Notes: generated from the letters alone by a model not told the origin. Numbered from the stretch's first letter, positions 35,101-47,828 are shown. The stretch is 64,000 bases of DNA from Blastomyces gilchristii SLH14081 (GCF_000003855.2 NW_003101680.1:3167753-3231752); one strand, 5' to 3'. Translations and numbers: made by a program.

Positions 35101-38100
35101 GAAAGGGGGTAAGGGAGAATAGGGAAAGAGTCAATCAAGTCCTATGTTAACTAGTACAAATTCTTTTGACTATGTGGACGGGCGGGTTGTTATATTTGTA
35201 TTCTCCCCTGGGCTTTTACGGAGCATTGAAGTTTATACTTGGAATGTTTCGCTTTGTTCATTGTTATGCCCTTTGTCAAGAGCCCCCTACCTTTATCCGG
35301 ACCTTTGCTACCTTTCTCGGCAATAACAAAGAGACAGTTTATTTAATATATAATTCAATCCTTGTGTGTCGCGGATACCCAGGTGGGCCATGTAGCCTAC
35401 AATATACCTGTGTCAATTATGTCTTTATGGCCTTTTAAATGGATACATAGCTCTCGTCTGCTAGCCATGTCGATAAATATCCGCTTGTTTGACGAGCACA
35501 TCTTTCCATAGGAAAATTTCTGCGGACTTCGATTAGTTATCAGTTGCTAGATCAGGGAAAAGGAAAATCCAAAATCCCTACCCTAATTTTCATTGGATGC
35601 ATTCCTTTTCGATTCTCTGAAAACTCTGTTATAGTAGAACAACCTATATATCGCACCTCTCTGCGAACATACGTAACATCAGAACACACAGGCGGGCAGG
35701 GCGACAGGGCTAGCCAGTTAATCGGACACTTTGCGGTAGATTTATTGAGTTCTATGGTCTCCCATGGCCCCCCAACCCAATACGGACTTTCTAAGATATC
35801 TTTGATCCCGTTGGCATGAGTTTGCCCGCCTAATTGGGCATATTAAAATCCACTCGCTTATCTTCAACTCCTCTCCTGACGGGAGGAGTTTGGGGTAGCA
35901 CTCGACCTATTATGCGCATATATTAATTTGAACGCACTTGTTCGAGCTATAACTATACTATTGCGCGTCACATTATGCAAAGGGCGAAGGGTCCCGATGC
36001 ATCAAGAACCCTCCGTCCTCTTTCATAGCCTCCTGAAAAGAGCCTCGCATTTTGCCTGCCAACGGCAATCCTAACGCGGCAGAAGCTGGGCGTTTTAGCC
36101 GTTTGAGCCGGTGGCACAAATACATACCAGCAACTCATATGTTTTGTAAAATAGTCATCGTCGGGAAACGAAATCGGGTAGAGCAACGCACGCAATCTCT
36201 GAACTTTCCAGTTCCTACCCGCCTTATGTACGTGTGATTTCGAGGTGCGATAAGGTCGTGTTCAGCAAACGGGAAGACACAATCTGATTTTTTTTTTCTT
36301 TCTTTCTTTCCCAATCGGATTAATTCAGCGCCAGAAAATATAATATAATTGAGAAATGTAGCCAACGGGAAACACGTCGTCGGTTAATGGTCGCTCGTGG
36401 ACCTTTATAGCCCATTTGCTAAGATGCAGGGTGTTGTGGTGGCGGAAATTTTGTGTCCCACGTTTCGCAGAATTTAATTAGGGGGATTTCGGAGGATATA
36501 ATAAACACCTCTTTCCCGTCCTATGAAAATCAGGCTCCTTTTCAGACTGCCGGCATGGTTTTTTTTAATGTGCCCTCTCTGCTTCAGGAAAGGGTTTCTC
36601 GGCAGAATTCGCCTTATCCGGGAAGTGCTACGATCGGTCAATGACTATCGTGCTTCATTCAACCTGAGAGGAATAGGTGTTCGTTCGAGCCATACCAAAA
36701 TACCCGAAATCTCTGCTGATTTGGTCTCAGTTTGTCATGGTTCGTCAGGCCCAGGGAGGCGTGGTGATATGCGGTGGCCGTCGGGTATGCAATGAGAATT
36801 CAAATTGTCCCATTTGCTTGTTCCCCTCTGCCCTGGAATTTTCAACGATATCCTTGGTGGCTTGTATATGCCATCTAAACTGTGGCGGCGATATTCCGAT
36901 ATGCATTTTCAAATATGTGGTTTACAAGGCCCTATCATAGAGCTCTTCTGGTGGGATGTTTTTATGCGCCTGCAATCGCCGTAAACGATGCAAAATGGTA
37001 GGCGCGTTTGAAGAACTGTAACCGTCTATCCTTCCCGTTACCTCAGTCCACAAGAAAAATATAAAATAAATAAAAAATAAAAAAGGGGGACAAAGAACGA
37101 AATATGATTTCAAGCTTACAAACCTACGCTTGAATTGGTTGTTGGATAGGGTAAAGAAGGTCACGTGTCGATTGACTATTTGAATGTGTCTTCCCTTCTT
37201 ATGGAAGTTTTATCTCCTGGACAATCAAAATCCATGAATTCGAGTTACAAATTCGAAGTTTCAGAGATTTTTACCTGCGTCGTGTCTCTGGCTAGACACA
37301 AGAAATCCAGCTTCATATAGTTATACGATATGATGGTGATATCTCATTCAGGATACGCTATGTTAGGGATCCTAACGTCCCGAATGACTATAAAAAAATT
37401 GAATGCTGGCGTATCTCAGCACTATTGTGAAAGACAAGGGTGTTGAAGTTGTAAAGATTTGAACCCTTTTTCCACCCATTTCCAACATCTATTCCTCTGT
37501 CTACGTCCATCTAGCAGATTGCGGGTCTTTTTAAATCCCATGACAAGATTTCAATCTGGACATGTTATGATCTTCTAACCTCATTCCCCTCATTGTTTGA
37601 CTATGTCATCTATTTAATCTCGTGTAGTGTGGTCAAGGCAAAAATATTGTCTGCGTCACCACATTTGGTGAGACCGATGCCTCACCAGCGATAATCTCTT
37701 TTATCGTCCATGATTTATATCCACCGTTCACCACCTACCATTGCCTTGGTTCTTATATAGATAAAGCTATAGAGCAGCCCCGCGAGCATCGTGATGTCGC
37801 TGAAACGGAACCTTCGGAGTTTATTTGGTCTATTTCAAAGTTCCAATCAATATGTCCATGGCTCGCATTGAGTTTGTTTTCAAATATCCGACAGAATATC
37901 CGGCAAAATATCTGCTTCAAGCCGCTTCTGGGGGGTTGTAACATCTCAGGTGGTACTCGCGAAGATTCTGCTCAAGGACAACGCGCGGTGGTGTCATGGA
38001 CCAAAAGCCCCCGAGCTTGCATGAACAATAGACGAAATAGTCTAAATTCACATGGTATGTAGGTATCGAGACTGGTCATTCACTGCTTGCAGCTGTCTTG

Positions 38101-38986
38101 CAGTTTTTGGTGTGCGTCAAGCATACCTGGGTTGGCGTACTTGACGCAATGCTTTTGATCTCGTCAGCTGCATTCACCTTGCGTCGTCTATAATATGGAA
38201 TGCAATTGAGAGGGCAAGAGTCCGATAAGTGCACCAGTTGTCAAAATATGGCGGATGCCCATACACTTACCTCCTTATAATCCATTTCTGACGTCATTAG
38301 GAGGAAGCTCGACCATTCGAAGTAAATACACCGCACAAGGAAGTTCGGTTAGTACCACACCAGCGAAATGGGATAGAAACTAGCCAAACAGCTGAGAAGC
38401 TTGCTAGATCACGACTCCGACTAAGGGTTCCAGAAAGTGAACGGGGAACTATGCTTCCTTATTCAACACCAAGTCCAACTTATCTTATAGGGGGATTCAT
38501 CCAATGGTCTCGATTATTATAGATGATTTACCACAAGTTAGCGATGAGGATTAGGACTCAGCTGGACCGCCGAACGACGCCATTCGAAACAAACTCGAAA
38601 CCGCTTCACTTACGATGCGTGGCTGCTGGGTGGGCTTTATACGGACAACCACACCACTGTGGTAGAACTTTGGCTAGTCCCTTCAGTGTCCGATCGCGTG
38701 TAGAATTTCCTTGCCAATTCAGAGGGAAAACATGGTCGTGGTCCCGTACAAGCCGATCAAAAATAATATCTAATCCGCTCTGGAATTGTCGCTGCCTTTA
38801 CAAAGCCTTCATGAAGCCGTTAGAAATAGGCGAGGTTAAACAGGAACCTTGGCTATTTGCAGCATGGTGTCAAGCCTTCAAACGGATGTAAATGTACATA
38901 CATACATGTACACGGCAGTCCTGTTTTTATAAAGGTTAAGTTTCCTGCAATTTCACTCTCTATCATGCTCGCCGTGAACATTCGAT
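32115..38986. other. Long gene-poor normal-GC region
   Basis: Apart from the possible upstream exon at 32404-32622 (minus), I find no supportable gene. The region has normal CpG content and scattered short open frames, none with a recognised domain. A short tandem (AGAATATCCGGCAAAATATC-like) lies near 37885-37915. It may be old intergenic DNA or gene remnants. Confidence 0.4.
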
Positions 38987-39370
38987 TCACAACAACACAA
39001 CGCACAGCCATAAAACATTGTGCCCAGCTTCTGACAATGTATAAGTGATGAGTTGACATGATGGTGACCTTGATAGAACGTCGTCTTCTCTAAGGAAATT
39101 TTTGCGCACTTTCTTTCTGAGATGGGCTCTTCTGGCAGGTGACATTCCAAGATTGTCCTCATAGCAGCGCGGATTTCTCAATGCCAGCCTGTCCACACGC
39201 AACCATTCTCCAGCGATCCGGAAGAAAGGGATGTCATTTACAGTTGTGCGTGTAGCCGCTAAGACAGCTATCAGATAAGGATGCCTCGCTGGAGGATTCC
39301 TACAAAGATCTGCCCGCAGGCACCATAAAAATACGGTTTCAGGCAAGGAAAAAAAGGATCCTGCATGCAC
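38987..39370 (-). other. Possible coding exon or gene remnant, function unknown
   Basis: The minus frame reads protein-like for about 100 residues (PPARHPYLIAVLAATRTTVN, then DIPFFRIAGEWLRVDRLALR and ARRAHLRKKVRKNFLREDDV). It lacks an ATG at its beginning, since the frame opens from a stop and a GTG, so it would have to be an internal exon. A GT follows VLS(R) near 39073. I cannot join it to a partner exon. Chance openness is a real alternative. Confidence 0.2.
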
Positions 39371-40113
39371 CGCCCGAAGCTCTCACTAGAGTGTTTGACG
39401 CAATTTGTTCATGACTGACGTACTGCCTTTCTCGAATAAACATTCCAAACCTAGTGGCAAGCTGTATCGCGGTGGTGAACAAGATACGCGACATCTATAT
39501 CAGATCCCTCAAAAAACCAACATGGCTGATAACACCACAATCAGGATCCAGTTCCTGGCCATGCAGGCGCTTTTTTTTTTTTTTTTTTTTTTTTATGAAA
39601 GGTACGCCGCAAACCACAACGATATCTGCAGTTGATTCAGTCTCGGGGAGTTTGCAGCTGTGACTTACATAAGTACATGTACGTCGTATCAGGGCGTCGT
39701 AGCTATGGCTTCTGATAACTGCCATTGTCGAGGCCTTAGCTCACTTGCTATGAAGACAGTGATGCTTTAAGAGTTGGGTTTTTACGTTTCTCAGTTTATC
39801 AACTAGCATACTTCTCATGGGTGCTTCGTGTAATCGACAAGCTCCATGGAGTTTCTATATCATAGAAGAAGTAGTGGACAGAACAGACCTTGCCTCGATA
39901 TTTCCGATCACTGAATCACTGAGAGAGAGACACACTAAGTAGCACGCTCTGATAAGAGACTTGTTGTTCCTCGGCACCGCGGTCTACTCAAGAACAAACT
40001 GGGGTGGTTCAATAGTGGAGAAAAGATGTTGGTCCGATATCTAGATGAGAGTGCTGTTGAGGGGTAAGCCAGGTATGGCATATATGTTCCTTTCAGTTTT
40101 TATGGTTCATGGT
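39371..40113. other. Normal-GC flank left of the Copia insertion
   Basis: No gene is supported. It holds a poly(T) tract around 39570-39593. It forms the last normal-GC DNA before the transposon block. Confidence 0.5.
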
Positions 40114-40118
40114 AGTTA

Positions 40119-40213
40119 TGTCAGGTCACGTGATCTGGCTTACTAATCCTTCCACCATATAACTTTCCACAAGCTAGCAACCTTTCAATCACACAAGCTT
40201 TACACCTTCCACA
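40119..40213 (+). repeat. 5' LTR of the Copia element
   Basis: 95 bp, TGTCAGGTCACGTGATCTGG at its start and CACCTTCCACA at its end. It keeps CpG and CC dinucleotides that the 3' LTR has lost. Confidence 0.95.
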
Positions 40214-40226
40214 GGTTATGAGACCC
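40214..40226 (+). promoter_or_regulatory. Copia primer-binding site (half-tRNA type)
   Basis: GGTTATGAGACCC directly abuts the 5' LTR. It contains TTATGAG, complementary to the CAU anticodon loop of initiator tRNA-Met. Drosophila copia is known to prime from a cleaved initiator tRNA at such a site; the same use here is inferred from the match. Confidence 0.7.
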
Positions 40227-40464
40227 ATTTTGCACAAAATTGCTGCCAATTCGGGATTCCTTGTCAATATACTCATTATTTGAACTACTGCTTCATTCAA
40301 TACACTCATCAGGAGTTAAAATTGTCTTATTCTATCAGTATTAATGCATTTGAGATCTTGATAATCAATAATACTACTGCTCACTTAAAAAAGAGGCTTG
40401 CAGAAAACACACCACATTTGCAAAAAAGCAAGAAAAGAGAATGATATTGGCAAGAATTCAATAA

Positions 40465-43400
40465 ATGAATATCAAGATGGCGGATTCAACACAATCTCAC
40501 TCACACACATATTTGCAATCTCATGTTCTTTTCACTGAATCATTTGCAGTTGATGATGATGATTCTTTATACTCATACTCTGTCAGTGAACATTCTTCTG
40601 AAGCCTTTGAAAGCTCCATTGACAAAACACTCTCTCAATTCAAAGCTGGTTTGAATACAGCTTCTGACACAGTCAGGCCGGCCCCCCGATCTACTTAACA
40701 GCTTAATGCTGATTCTATTGATGAGAATAATGAACACTCAGATGTCTACTGTTCAGATGAGACAATATTAAATTAACAGATAAAGCATCTTAAGATGATA
40801 CTTGAGATGAATAAGAGAAAGCAAAGAGTTCTAGAACTCAAACTACAACTGAAAAAACTCTGTTAACAGAGATTCTCATTCTCTACAGATTAATCACAGA
40901 ATGTTAACAATCATTCTGTTATTATATTAATAGTCTGTACAGTCACATGAAATTCTAATCTCAGTGAAAGGTTGGAATTCAATCTTTATAAATCAGATAG
41001 CTGTGTTGACAAGATAATCTCTTAATTCAAGAAAGATGTCAAGAATACTATAAGATCAAACAGTCTAACTAGCACATTTAATTACATCATATAAAGCATC
41101 TTCATGAAATTGAAACTGATTGATGCACAGTGTTGATATATGATAGAGAAATAACAGACTCAGAACTCTTTACAAAGAGATGATAAATAAGCATCATTCT
41201 GAGATGTCAGAAATCAGTGACTCTACACATTCATCTCAAACTTCTTGAGTGCAGGTGTCAGATCACATTTCTTCAAATATGATGAAAATCAGATTACTTA
41301 TACTCTATGAAATGTGATTGAACAGAAATACTCTGTTCTCAAAACACAGTTACACTGTGAGACAGTTCTGAAATTCATGTCTCTTAATAATACACAGGTC
41401 ATCAATCTACATACATTCTTTGATAAGTTTCAGTTCATCATTATGAAATTGAAGATAGTGAATACTTCTCTTTCAGATGTGTGAATATTTGATATCTTCT
41501 ACTCAGTTCTACTCAACAATTGAAGAAATTATATTCAGAAGAAGATAGAGAAGATACAGGATTTCAAATTCACAGCTGTGATATTGAATGTTGATCTTCT
41601 TATGAAGAAAATCTGTTTGCAGCTTAATTCTTCAAAAGATAAAAAGAATCTGCAGAATATAGATTCTGCAGTCAACATAGCTATGACAGCTACAATAGTC
41701 ACAATAACTATTAACAACAATACATTGAATTCAGCCTATGAAGGCTGTACTGAATGTAATTATAATAGTACTCAAGAGAGCTTCTGAAATCATCAGAGAT
41801 CAAGAAATTCATCTATCTATTCTGAATGTGAGAGATCTCACTTTGACATCTATTAATTGATCAATTCAGACAGTGCTCTGAATAATTGAAGAATAAATAA
41901 TACTGTGAGAATAAAAGAATTCAAGAAAAAGAAGAAAAAGAACAATAGTGAGAATAGAACTCAACTATTTATTACAGATGAATCAGACATCTATCAGATA
42001 ATAAACCTTACAGAGATTATTAATGTATCAGTCTGTTTTATAAAACCTCACAAGAATTCTCTCACTATATGAGATAGTAGCGCTGAATGCCACATAGCAA
42101 GTGATAGATCACAATTTTCAGAACTTATAGCAATCAATGATTCAACAGTTCAAGTGACTAATAAGATTATTATAAAGGTTCAGAGTGTCAGTACTGTATT
42201 TATCTCAGTGAGTGAAAGATTGATAGAATTCAATTATATATACTACATGTCAGAGCTATCTGTAAATCTGATCTTCACTGAGCTGATGAAATGTCAGAGC
42301 TATATTCATCATGATATGCAAGTTAATGCTGAGAACTACTTTGAGTTTCTATCATCTATCAACAGTGATATCTTCTATACTAATCTGTTTCACAATAATA
42401 TTTACATTCTATCTGACATCTCACCGACATTTCATGAGATAATGAATGACTCAATGTATAAAGCAGTGACATATGTGACTGTTCTGAAATCAAAGACAAT
42501 CTCAACAGATTACAATCTGAATACTGAGTCTTTGAGATCTTTCAGTCACAAGGAGATTGAACAGTTAATCAACTCTAAGAATTTAGATACTGATTTCTTT
42601 ATTATCTCATCTTCATCTTAATTATCTGCAGTTCTTTCAAAACAGCTTCTGATAGATAAGTGACATTGTTGACTTAGTCATATCAGTGAAAATAGTATAT
42701 TAAAAATGATCAGAGACTCATGATTTGATATTACTATTATCAGCTCAAAGAAATTATCATTCTGTGTTATATATGTTAAGTCTAAACAGAAACACACTTT
42801 CTACAAGAATTTCACACCACATCATGTCACTTACAAGGCCTTGAAGATTTGAGTGAATATATTCAGTGATGATAAGACTCTTGAAACTGAGAATAATATA
42901 TCATCTTACACTGATAAGAAGCTTGTAATAATGATAACAGATGATACTATCTATATAAGATGAATATTTCTATTGAAATGCAAGGATGAGATATTGAGAT
43001 ATCTATGAATCTTCAATCAATTTATCAAGAATCTGCTGAGATGTGGCATTGCAATCATTCACTCAGATTATGAAGAATTGAATTTAAATGCAGTCACAGC
43101 ATACATGCTCAGTGAAGATATAAAATAAGAGCTAACTTCTCTTCATACTTCACAGTAAGATGAAGTATTTGAATGATTGATCAGTTTGATCATTGAGAAG
43201 TTTCAATCACTATTAATAGACTCTTCAGCTCTGAAAAAGATGTGAGATGAGGCAGTTATTGCAGTCACAGAGCTGCTTAACCTTATATCAACCTCAATGA
43301 TATTGTATGAAAGCCCTGAAAATACAAAGCTGATTACACTGTATGAGGCCTGGCTTGAAGCTCTATCTTCTGCACATGACATTCACTGATGGAATTGCAA

Positions 43401-45576
43401 AGCATTCTTGAAGATAGTTCTCAAGCTCATTAATAAGATGACTTCTTATTTCAAAGAGTTGATTTTTGTGAGTTATGATGATTTTATCAATTATAGATTG
43501 ATGAACCTCTTCAATGAGTGTTTATACATATCAAAAGATGTCAACTTTCAGGAGGACCTTCATCTTGCCAATTCATCAATACTGACTACTTCATACAACC
43601 CGAAGGTTCTACTCAATGCAGCCCGTAAGACGGCTGCGGCGATTCCTTCGGCGACACCAGGCCTACTCACTGCAGCCTGTCAAGAGACTGCAGCGATTCC
43701 TGATCTATACATTGATGAGGAAATTCAACCTGAGTGTCTATTATTTCTTGTACCCACTAATAATTGATGGATTGACTATGAAATCTCCGCGAGAATACCT
43801 ATCTTTTTAGTGCAGAATACACTGAACTTCTCAGAACTCACAGTTGAATCTGATGACTCTTCAACATCTATAAGAGATATCACTATAGTGAGGGAATCAA
43901 CAGTGAGGGAATCTTCAGTGAGGGACAGTCTTGAAGACCTATTCACTGATCCTGAGATCACTGCACTTTCAATCCTGAAAAACCTCATGCATGTCAAAGC
44001 TTTCATGGAATGAAAGTATTATTACAAGACCTGTGTTAAAGAGATCAACTGTTTAAAACAGATAGAGGCCTGATAACTGATTAAGAGAACATCACAAATG
44101 AGTGTTCTTCACAGCCAATGAGTATTTGACAAAAAGTTCAATAATATGAGTGATGTTATTCACTATAAGACCTGCTGAGTTGTCTGTGAAAATCTTCAAC
44201 AGAAGAGAGTTAATTACTCAAGAATCTTTGTATCTGTTATCTCTGCATTCATCTCATGAGCTCTCATAGTGATCTCAGCATTCTGGAGATGATATATTCT
44301 GCAGATTGATATAATGACTGCTTTTTTAAATACTCAACTGCCTGCTGATGAACAGATATATATGAATCAACTCACAAAATTCTGTGAAGACTGTGATAAT
44401 CTTGTGTGTGAGTTGATGCAGAGACTCTACAGTCTTAAGCAAGCAGCACTCTTATGATATGAGAAGCTGTGAAAGATGCTATTATACTCAGGCTTTCATG
44501 TCAGTCTCTATGATGCTGAACTATTTATTCATGATGAAAGACAGATCTATATAATTATCTATGTGAATAATGTCTGTCTCTATGGCCTGAAAATTGAAGA
44601 TCTGAACTGGGCCAAAGCTGAAATTGCTGCTAATTACAAGATCAAGAATGTAGAGAATTTTAATCACTATCTAGAAATGAAGATTGATAGAGATTCAACT
44701 TCATTGACATTGTCTCAATCTCTCTTTATAAGAAATCTTCTGAAGAAGTCCTTAATAAATAACTGTCATTCTACATTCACTTCTATAAAGAAGAACATTG
44801 ATTTCATGAATGATGATGAGAAATCAATTGCATACATAGCAGAATTTATTCTACAGTTCTATCAATCTAGTATTGAATTTCTGTAATATCTGATATTCAA
44901 TACACATTCTGATATGAGCTTCGCTGCAGGATTTCTTGAACAATTTAGCTCTTAGCCTACATCAAAGAACTGAGCTGTATACAAGTGTACACTTTAATAT
45001 CTACAGAGTTCAATCAATGAGAGTATAACCTATCACAGAGGTGCTGAAATTGAACCTGTAGCATATACAGATACTGATTGAGCCGGTAGAAATCCAGGAT
45101 CCTGTTCAACCACCAGTTATATTATCTACATAGCAGGTGGTCCCGTTGCATGGCGGAGCTGCCGGCAAACAGAGGTCTTCAAGTCATCAACAGAGGCTGA
45201 ATATATTGCATTCTCTGAGGCTGCATATGAGCTTGTCTGTCTCTGAGAGCTTCTAGAAGACACTGAATTTATCTCATTCTATCTCAACAATCTGAATGCT
45301 GATGATCATCTCATTCTCACCACAGTCAATGATCTGACTTATACAATTCATGCTGATAATAAGTCTGTCATAGAGCTATTCTCTTCTGAAGCAATTTCAC
45401 ACTGCTTGAAGTATATAGAGATCTGTTTTCACATTCTTCAGAATCTTGTCTGCAAGAATGAGATATCTATCTGATATATTTCATCTGCTGAGAACATGGC
45501 AAATGAGCTTACTAAATCACTTGAAATGTTGAAATATACACATTGAAAAGAGAATATAAAGAAGATAGAGGAATAG
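40465..45576 (+). pseudogene. Copia Gag-Pol polyprotein (inactivated by in-frame stops)
   Basis: About 1703 codons stay in one frame to a TAG at 45576, with no indel-type frame change. Landmarks in order: Gag with CTEC knuckle remnant (about 41745); protease-like DSSAECHI (about 42070, the family's DSG changed by G-to-A); GAG-pre-integrase LSHISEN (about 42670) and CVIYVKSKQKH (42765); integrase HSDYEEL (about 43063); RT DIMTAFLNTQLPADEQIYMN (about 44310), RLYSLKQAALL (about 44425), IIYVNNVCLYG (about 44560; family YVDD changed to YVNN); RNase H AYTDTD (about 45065) and SSTEAEYIAFSEAAYELVCL (about 45187). Many stops are TGA where the family has Trp; others are TAA or TAG. An ATG at 40441 is an alternative start, separated by a TAA. 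Cannot encode a working polyprotein. Confidence 0.92.
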
Positions 45577-45699
45577 AGGGATAAAAAATGATGTATATCA
45601 TGACTGATTTTTCATTACTTCACATTTTCCAGTCATTTTTTATATCTGTACTTGATTTGAAGGCGAATTTTGTATATAGCATTGTGTATAGTTACTCTG

Positions 45700-45710
45700 G
45701 TGAGTGAGGG
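45700..45710 (+). other. Polypurine tract of the Copia element
   Basis: Purine-rich GTGAGTGAGGG directly before the 3' LTR, the usual plus-strand priming site of LTR elements. Assigned by position. Confidence 0.6.
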
Positions 45711-45805
45711 TGTCAGGTCACATGATCTGGCTTACTAATCCTTTCACTATATAACTTTTCACAAGCTAGCAACCTTTCAATCACACAAGTTTTACACCTT
45801 TCACA
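45711..45805 (+). repeat. 3' LTR of the Copia element
   Basis: 95 bp, aligned without gaps to the 5' LTR. It shows six differences, every one reading C in the 5' LTR and T here, or G there and A here. Confidence 0.95.
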
Positions 45806-45810
45806 AGTTA

Positions 45811-47768
45811 TATATCAATTGCTTCTGAGGCTGAACATTAACCCTGACAGCTTTGAATAAATTCTGAATTGCAATTGCAGCAATTCCCTGTGAGATTCTC
45901 GTGGTACTTGATCTTTGTGCAGTATACAGAGTAGTTACAGAAGAATACTTCACTAACTGTGCCATGCTTACTCTCTGTAGTGAGTGCGCCACAGTGTATG
46001 AAAAACCACACTGTAAAGAAAATATTTTGAATATAGTAATCTTTAAAAATTAATTAATAATCATCATCACATCTATCTATAATATAAAGATTATCTATAT
46101 ACTCATTAGAAGATGTAGAATTCACTGTAAGTTGAGATTCTATAGAATTATCTTATTATGATTGAATAACTGTAGATTTTATAGATTTGATTTCAATTGA
46201 TTAAAGAGTCTTATTAAACATCTTTTTCATCTCATCTGCTCTATGAGTTGTGATCTTGTAATTAGCATTCTTAATAATAAGAACTTCATCTACTTATATC
46301 TGTCTGTAAAAGAATTTAACAATCTGATATCTATTTACTTAATAATAATCTGTAAGTTCATTCTCACAGTGTGTATTCAATTTCATCTGAATCATACTAT
46401 TCTTAAAGATCTTGTTCAACTGTCTTATTAAATTAGATATAAGAGTATTCTTCACATCTTCTAAGATCTTAACTGCTGTATTAATTTAATGATATAGTTT
46501 TATAATCATCTCTGAGAAGATTAATTTGTGATTCGGAAGAATGTACAACTGTCAGATAATAACGCGGCCGCTTCTGAACTTGCTTACAAATGTAAAGAGG
46601 CCATAGCTGCCACTAATTAATTTAGTGTATGATATATAAGAAGCCAGTGTATGCCTGTAATCATATACTGATTTAAGCAATCTTTGAATCACATCTGATA
46701 GCATGTCTAAAAACTGGTGAGAAGCACAGACTTCTTCAGAATGTGATAATTTCATCTATGAAGTAATTTATAGTTATCATGTCAGTGTGATTCTAGAATG
46801 TCTCAAAAGATAGTGTATAAAGAGTGATGAGTGAAAGAGCATCTGATTGATACTGCTTTGCTTATTGAGGAAAAACTTCACATCTGAGTGAATGCCATAT
46901 ATGCGAATGAATGAGATGTGAGAAAGAAGATAGAAGTGATGAACCAGATTCAAAGAAGTTCACTCTCTACTTAAAAGAAGAATAAAAAGAGAGAATGATT
47001 ATTATCAGAGTTATATAATAATAACAGAAATCATATAATAATATACTGATATAATAATATAGTGATATAATGATATAGTGATATAATAATAGACATTGTA
47101 TAATTAATAAGAAATCACTGAAATGAATATCTTCTTTAATTAATACAAATAATATTCTTCTCTACTATCTGAACTGAAAGATATGCAGAATCTCTCAGAG
47201 AGTTTACTTAAAACAGTAAGAAAAATAGCTGAAACTGCTGAACTGAAATCAAAGCTCTGTATATATATAAGAATTCTAAACAAGATTGAGGTCTTGTGTA
47301 TGCAGTGACAGACTGAGATGAAAGTTAAATAATAATTAGTATTTATAATGAATCAAGCATTCACTATAAAGAGCTCCACTGACATAATTATTATTATTAA
47401 TAAGAATAGAGAAAATCAGATTTTAGATCTGTAGTAAGAGATTAAATATTTACACAGATAGATAACTATACTGAATCTGAAGATTTCATTATAATTATTT
47501 ATAATCTCTTCAGAAGTGTATATATTATCAGAGATCACTGTACAGAATGAGAATCTGAGTATAAAATATATCAAGTCAGAAGATCTGTCTGAATTATCAA
47601 GCTTTAATAATAACTGAAAAAATAATACTGTAATCAGCTGACTAAGTCAGATACAATCATATTATCAGATTAAATATAAACTCATAGACAGATAGTTAAT
47701 GAAATTTTAACAAGTTTTAAAATCTGTTATATTTCTATATAAAAAAGTAAAGTTATTATAAATAACTG
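45811..47768. other. AT-rich DNA between the Copia and LINE elements
   Basis: 45811-46010 is less decayed than its surroundings and keeps CpG; its minus frame (45801-45992) is open but unrecognised. From 46010 the sequence is AT-rich, except for a GC patch with GCGGCCGC near 46562. 47020-47100 has ATATAATAATA/GATATAAT-type repeats. No gene is recognised. Confidence 0.5.
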
Positions 47769-47828
47769 ATTATTATTATTATTATTCTTCAATTATAGAT
47801 GTATGCAGTCAGAGACTATAACATCTAC

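Larger units (their letters stand above)
40114..45810 (+). mobile_element. Complete but inactivated Ty1/Copia retrotransposon with target-site duplication
   Basis: The element 40119-45805 (5687 bp) is bounded by two 95-bp LTRs, both TGTCAGG...CACA, and by the 5-bp duplication AGTTA at 40114-40118 and 45806-45810. A primer-binding site follows the 5' LTR and a purine-rich tract precedes the 3' LTR. One continuous reading frame with the Copia order gag, protease, integrase, RT, RNase H fills the interior. It is interrupted by base-substitution stops only. Both ends and both duplications are present, so insertion was a normal single event. Confidence 0.95.

Noticed and set aside
47000..47110. 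ATATAATAATA-type repeats that could suggest a CRISPR-like or satellite array
   Set aside because: Irregular AT-rich drift with no constant repeat plus unique spacers; the genome is eukaryotic.
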